Below are positions 59,070-64,000 of a stretch of 64,000 nucleotides of DNA, in pieces. Location of the stretch: the NCBI GenBank assembly GCA_011799875.1, contig CM022297.1, positions 76,946,488 to 77,010,487 on the forward strand, given 5' to 3'. Source of the DNA: Thinopyrum elongatum (taxonomy: Eukaryota > Streptophyta > Magnoliopsida > Poales > Poaceae). Each line of letters starts with the position of its first letter. Within the stretch, counting starts at the first letter, position 1. The position numbers and the translations under genes are program-made. The notes beneath the pieces are model-generated. The model did not search any database and had not been told where the DNA came from. It was given only the letters and a program-made list of their open reading frames with translations.

Positions 59070-59083
59070 AAGCTTGGGGATGT
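59070..59083 (+). other. Polypurine tract of B
   Basis: AAGCTTGGGGATGT directly before TGATACG. It is identical in its first 13 bases to the internal hairpin motif. Confidence 0.8.
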
Positions 59084-60729
59084 TGATACGTCTCCAACGT
59101 ATCTATAATTTATGAAATATTCATGCCATGTTTGCATCAATTTTATATGGTTTTGGTATGATTTTATAAGAACTAACCCGGACTAACGTTGTTTTCAGCA
59201 GAACTACCGTGGTGTCGTTTTTTTGTGCAGAAATAAAAGTTCTCGGAATGGGCTGAAAATTTACGGTAATTTTTATGACCAAAAGAGACCCCCGAAGCAC
59301 TGGAGCTGGCCCAGGAAGTGATCGAGGAGGCCACAAGCATAGGGGGTGCGCCCACCCCCCTAGGACGTGCCCCCTGGCTTGTGGGCCCCTCGGGCACCCC
59401 CCTGACTTGTTTCTGGCGCCAAAAATTCATATAAATATGGAAATCCCCGAAAAGAACCCTAGATCAGAAGTTCCGCCGCCGCAAGCCTCTATAGCCATGA
59501 AAAACCAATCGGGACCCCATTCCGGCACCCTGCCGGAGGGGAAAACCATCATCGGAGGCCATCTTCATCATCCCGGCGGCCACCATGACGAGGAGGGTGT
59601 AGTTCACCCTCGGGGCTGAGGGTATGTACCATTAGCTATGTGTTTGATCCCTCTCTCTCGTGTTCTTGATTTGGCACGATCTTGATGTACCGCGAGCTTT
59701 GTTACTATAGTTGGATCATATGGTGTTTCCCCCTCTCTATCTTCTTGTGATGAATTGAGTTTTACCTTTGAGGTTTCACTATTATCGGATTGAATACTTT
59801 ATGGATTTGAGAACACTTGATGTATGTCTTGCGTGGGATACCCGTGGTGACAATGGGGTGTTCTATTGATTCACTTGATGTATGTTTTAGCACTCAACTC
59901 ACAGATTCCCGAGGTGGCATTGGGGTAATCTATGCATAGGGGTTGATGCACGTTTTCGTCCTTGTTTCTCCGGTAGAAATCTTGGGGCACTGTTTGAGGT
60001 TCTTTGTGTTGGATTGAATATTATGAATCTGAAGTTGTTTGATGCATATCGTATAATTGACCCACGGATACTTGTGGTGACATTGGAGTATCTAGGTGAC
60101 ATTAGGGTTGGTTGATGTGTATCATATGGTGTTATTTTACTACGAACTATAGGGCTGTTTGTGACACTTATAGGAATAGCTCAATGGATTGATCGGAAAG
60201 AATAACTTTGAGGTGGTTTTGTGCCCTACAAGCAATTTCGTCTTATGTTCTCCGCGATAGGAACTTTGGAGTGACTCTTTGTCGCACGTTGATGGATTGC
60301 CATATGATTTAATTATAATGTTATCATTGTTGAGAGAATTTGCACTAGTGAAAGTATGAACCCTAGGCCTTGTTTTCAAGCATTGCAATACCGCTTTTGT
60401 TCACTTTTGTTACTAGTTACCTTGCTGTTTTTATATTTTTAGATTACAAAAACAAATATCTACTATCCATACTACACTTGTATCACCATGTCTTTGCCGA
60501 ACTAGTGCACCTATACGATTTACCATTGTATTGGGTGTGTTGGGGACACAAGAGACTCTTTGTATTTGGTTGCAGGGTTGATTGAAAGAGACCATCTTCA
60601 TCCTACACCTCCCACGGATTGATAAATCTTAGGGCATCCACTTGAGGGAAAATTTCTACTGTCCTACAAAACTCTGCGCTTGGAGGCCCAACACGAGTCT
60701 ACAAGAAGAAGGTTGCGCAGTAGACATTA
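59084..60729 (+). repeat. 3' LTR of B
   Basis: 1646 bp, uninterrupted. TATA-like TATAAATAT at ~59430-59438. Ends CAGTAGACATTA (usual ending ...CATCA). Confidence 0.9.
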
Positions 60730-62053
60730 GGGACCGATGCCAAAAAATCCTATAAATACAGGAACCCCCCTAAATAACCCGAGATGAGAAGTTCCGCCGC
60801 CGCAAGCCTTTGTATCCATGAAAACTCAATTGGGAGCCCGTTCCGGCACCTTGCCAGAGGGGGAAATCATCACCGGAGCCCATCTTCATCATCCCGGTGA
60901 CCACCATGATGAGGAGGGAGTAGTCCACCCTTGGGGCTAAGGGTTTGTACTAGTAGCTATGTGTTTGATCTCTCTCTCTCTCATGTTCTTGATTTGGCAC
61001 GATCTTGATGTATCGCGAGCTTTGTTAATATAGTTGGATCATATGGTGTTTCTCCCTCTCTATCTTGTTGCAATGAATTGAGTTTTTACCTTTGAGGTTT
61101 CACTTTTATCGGATTGAATACTTTTATGGATTTGAGAACACTTGATGTATGTCTTGCATATGAATACCCGTGGTGACAATGGGGTATTATATTGATTCAT
61201 TTGATGTATGTTTTGGCACTCAACTCACGGATTCCCGAGGTGACATTGGGGTAATCTATAGGGGTTGATGCATGTTTGTGTCCTTGTTTCTCCAGTAGAA
61301 ATCTTGGGGCACTCTTTGAGGTTCTTTGTGTTGGATTGAATATTATGAATCTGAAGTTGTTTGATGCATATCATATAATCAACTCATGGTTACTTGCGGT
61401 GACATTGGATTATCTAGGTGACATTAGAGTTGGTTGATGTGTATCTTATGGTGTTATTTTAGTACGAACTCTTGGGCTGTTTGTGACACTTATAGGAATA
61501 GCTCGATAGATCGATCAGAAAGGATAACTTTGAGGTGTTTTCATACCCTACAAATAATTTTGTCTTATGTTCTCCACTAGATAAGAACTTTGGAGTGATT
61601 CTTTATCACATGTTGAGGGATTGCCATATGATCTAACTATGTTAGCATTCTTGAGAGATTGCACTAGTGAAAGTATGAACCCTAGGCCTTATCTTCAAGC
61701 ATTGCAATACCATTTGTGCTCACTTTTGTTACTTGCTACCTTGCAGTTTTTTATTGTTCCTATTACAAAAATCAATATCTACTATCATTACTACACTTGT
61801 ATCACCATCTCTTCGCCGAACTAGAGCACCTATACAATTTACCATTGTATTTGGTGTGTTGGGGACACAAGAGACTCTTTGTTATTTGGTTGCAGGTTGT
61901 TTGAGAGAGACCATCTTCATCCTACGCCTTCCACGGATTGATAAACCTTAGGTCATCCACTTGAGGGAAATTTGTTGTTGTCCTACAAAACTCTGCGCTT
62001 GGAGGCCCAACACGAGTCTACAAGAATAAAGTTGCATAGTAGACATCAAGGAG

Positions 62054-63124
62054 CAGACCTGGTTGGAGTTATTGGTTGAACAGGTGAAGCCATAGGCACT
62101 GATTTAGTTGGCCTTAGCGAAGGTTGGGCTTCTGATTCCCGAACAGGGGGCTAGCTCAGGAGTCTTTTCTTTCATTGGGGGAACAACACTTGATGGAGGC
62201 AGATTATCTTGTGGTGCAGATGGCACTTGCCTTCGGGCAGTTTTCTTTTGTTGCTTCCTCTTCTATTGAGCAACTGAATCAATGTGGCCTTTGACACGAT
62301 CATTGTAGCTAGTGATTTGGGCTTGATGCTCATCAATTTTTTTTTGAACAATTGAATCTAGATCCAAGTGAAAACCCAGTCGCCTGTGTCGAAGCATAGT
62401 CATTGTACGGTTGACATCCTTGTAAGAACTTTCGATCTCACGAATGACAAACTTTGAGGAGGCTGTTTTCATTCGACCGTCTAGGTCAAGTAGCTCAGCA
62501 GATAAGGTGTTGACTTCAACAACACCTTCTCTCATATCTTGAACCAGTGAAGCAGCATGTGCAATAACCTCAGCAGGAATGGGCAAACATGCCACTTCTC
62601 CATCAAAAGGATTTTCCACAAATTTATCAAGTTGTTCCATGATAAAAGTGTGATTGAAGTAATGAGGAGCACTGGATGCTTGGACTGGAGCAGACTACAC
62701 ATGTACTTGCTTGGTTGGCGGCATGGATGCCACAGGTTGTGTTAAGGTAGGAGCAAACTTGGCTGCCTTTCCTTTCGGAGCATCTCGCTCGGTTGCAGGC
62801 ACCTTGATTTTCTTCAAAGCAGGTTTGGGAATGCACTCGCCTGGCTTTACAATTTGTACAATTGCATCCGTCACCAAATCCTTCAAGTCAATAGCATCTG
62901 GATGAGGAGTGATGTTGACATGTTGTTTCATCGTGATAGTGGCAGGAGGAGTTTTTCTATTTTCTTCTGCGGTGCTTGAGGGACAACTTGAGCTTGAAGA
63001 TCAGGCAGAACAGTGGAGGTAGTGATATTCACTTGCTCACTGAGAGTGGCAATCTCTTCCTTTGAGAGAGGAGGATCACCAGCATCCGAAGGATCACACA
63101 TTTCAATTTCGTCAGCTGGTTGAG
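62054..63124 (-). pseudogene. J element internal protein, N-terminal part (broken)
   Basis: Reads right to left from the H junction. An acidic stretch starts QPADEIEMCDPSDAG; a frameshift near 62950 leads to MKQHVNITPHPDAIDL (62695-62931); a coiled coil follows (62263-62640, from LVQDMREGVVEVNTLSAELL through DEHQAQITSY). TAG interrupts before a basic KRKQQKKTARRQ run. After one more frameshift, a Pro/Ser linker reaches the D insertion. Removing D and one AGGAG copy joins ...TRSAP to EEGELIRS... in one frame, so this and 7876-9587 were one gene. No catalytic motif. Function unknown. Confidence 0.5.
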
Positions 63125-64000
63125 TGATACGTCTCCAACATATCTATAATTTTTTATTGTTCCATGCTGTTATATTATCATTCTTGGATGTTTTACAATA
63201 ATTTTATAGCAACTTTATATCATTTTTTGGGACTAACCTATTGACCGTGCCCAGTGCCAGTTGCTGTTTTTTGCTTGTTTTTTACATCACAGAATATCAG
63301 TACCAAACGGAGTCCAAACACAACGAAACTTTTTGGAGATTTTTTTTGGACCAGAAGACACCTTGGGGGCCAAGAAAGCACCAGAGGGGATCCCCGTGGG
63401 GACCACAAGACACCTGGGCTCGCCAGGAGGCCCAGGCGCGCCCAGGTGGGTTGTGGCCCTCACAGAGGTCTCCTGCACTACCTCTTCGCCCTATAAATTC
63501 CCAAATATTCCAGAAACCCTAGGGGAGTCAACGAAACACAATTCCAGCCGCCGCAAGTTCCAGAACCACGAGATCCAATCTAACACCATCACGGAGGGGT
63601 TCATCATCCTCATTGGTGCCTCACCGATGATGCGTGAGTAGTCCACCATAGACCTAAGGGTCTGTAGGCAGTAGCTAGATGGCTTCCTATCTCTTTTTTC
63701 TTATCAATACAATGGTCTCTTGGAGATCTATTTGATGTAACTCTTTTTGCAGTGTGTTTGTTGGGATCCGATGAACTTTGAGTTTATGATCAGATGTATA
63801 TCCATGAATATTATTTGAGTTTTCTTTGATCTCTTATATGCATGATTATTTATAGCCTCGTATTTCTTCTTCGAATCTTTGATTTAGTTAGGCCAACTAG
63901 ATTGATTTTTCTTGCCATGGGAAGAGGTGCTTTGTGATGGGTTCGATCTTGCGGTGTCCTCTCCCAGTGACAGAAGGGGCAACGAGGCACGCATGTATCG
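63125..64000 (+). mobile_element. H: LTR truncated by the window end
   Basis: Starts TGATACGTCTCCAACATATC right after TTGAG in J's coding region. The first ~230 bases closely match the U3 of A; downstream it differs (AGCTAGATGGCTTCCTATCT). A GC-rich inverted repeat (~63395-63455), a TATA box (63490) and an AAACCCTAGGGG leader follow. The rest of the element is outside the window. Confidence 0.8.
63490..63498 (+). promoter_or_regulatory. TATA box of H LTR
   Basis: CCTATAAAT, ~35 bases after the GC-rich block. Confidence 0.55.

Larger units (their letters stand above)
42618..60729 (+). mobile_element. B: non-autonomous Athila-like element with intact ORF, hosts C
   Basis: 5' LTR 42618-43363 plus 53567-54462 (1642 bp); PBS 54473; interior 54463-59083; 3' LTR 59084-60729 (1646 bp). 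It carries an intact 318-codon ORF, hairpin duplications, and a 3' module unlike A and D. No gag-pol. C is inserted in its 5' LTR. Confidence 0.9.
9593..62048 (+). mobile_element. D: non-autonomous Athila-like LTR element with nested insertions
   Basis: Perfect TSD AGGAG at 9588-9592 and 62049-62053. The 5' LTR is 9593-10833 plus 34100-34508, the interior is 34509-42287 and the 3' LTR is 42288-42617 plus 60735-62048. Without insertions both LTRs are ~1.65 kb and the interior ~4.1 kb. It carries a tRNA-Asp primer site, one acidic ORF (frameshifted), a hairpin-rich tandem duplication and a 3' module shared with C. It has no gag-pol. It hosts E (in the 5' LTR), G (in the ORF) and B (in the 3' LTR). 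It interrupts J's coding region in frame. Confidence 0.88.
42288..62048 (+). repeat. 3' LTR of D (42288-42617 + 60735-62048)
   Basis: Split by B; the target repeat is GAGAC (42613-42617) against GGGAC (60730-60734), one mismatch. Joined length 1644 bp. TATA box CTATAAATA at 60750-60758. Ends AGTAGACATCA followed by AGGAG. Confidence 0.87.

Noticed and set aside
1..64000. Host gene, tRNA, rRNA, CRISPR or prokaryotic features
   Set aside because: Looked for on both strands. The apparent regular repeats (GAGGGTGATTCCTC) have unequal spacers and only four copies, and the context is a plant LTR.

Overview
This 64 kb window is plant intergenic DNA, almost certainly from a Triticeae grass (wheat, barley, rye or a relative). 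I found no host gene, no tRNA or rRNA and no CRISPR array. From base 1863 to the end it is one nested stack of LTR retrotransposons. I resolved the stack by finding each element's ends (TG...CA or near variants), its 5-bp target-site duplication (TSD) and the host sequence resuming on the far side. The Triticeae call rests on the nesting style, the tRNA-Asp-primed Athila-like elements and the very long-LTR, non-coding elements that resemble, from memory, the LARD/Sukkula group.

Nesting, outside to inside (letters are mine). J (minus strand) runs from 1863 past the window end; its 3' LTR is 1863-7304 and its interior carries a decayed unknown ORF. Three elements sit in J: S1, a solo LTR (2375-6516, TSD TAGAC); D, a non-autonomous Athila-like element (9593-62048, TSD AGGAG); and H, an LTR cut by the window end (63125-64000). 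D contains E (solo long LTR, 10834-34094, TSD CTATG), G (solo long LTR, 35317-38953, TSD ATCAT) and B (42618-60729, TSD GAGAC/GGGAC). E contains A (minus, 12746-31981, TSD GTCTG). A contains F, a complete long-LTR element (minus, 20046-31795, TSD GTTTC). B contains C (minus, 43364-53561, TSD GACTT/GTCTT), the only element with gag-pol. The deepest path is J > D > E > A > F.

Three functional groups appear. (1) C encodes gag, protease, RT, RNase H and integrase plus a separate coiled-coil ORF with its own promoter-like region; its pol is broken by frameshifts and stops. (2) A, B and D share LTRs, a tRNA-Asp primer site and one acidic ORF of about 318 aa (intact only in B), but have no pol. They also carry a ~735-bp tandem duplication with hairpins that repeat the polypurine-tract sequence, and A and D share their 3' non-coding module with C, so a C-like element may have mobilised them. 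(3) F, S1, E and G have LTRs of 3.6-4.3 kb; F has a 3.2 kb interior without coding capacity.

The observation I rate highest is inside group 3. Each long LTR carries what looks like the 3' half of a spliced gene: an acidic exon, a roughly 1.3-1.7 kb intron and a Tyr-rich terminal exon ending DDQE-stop. Exon lengths differ between independent copies only by multiples of three, and the splice phase is always 1. The second is a set of hairpins in A, B and D with a compensatory base-pair change.
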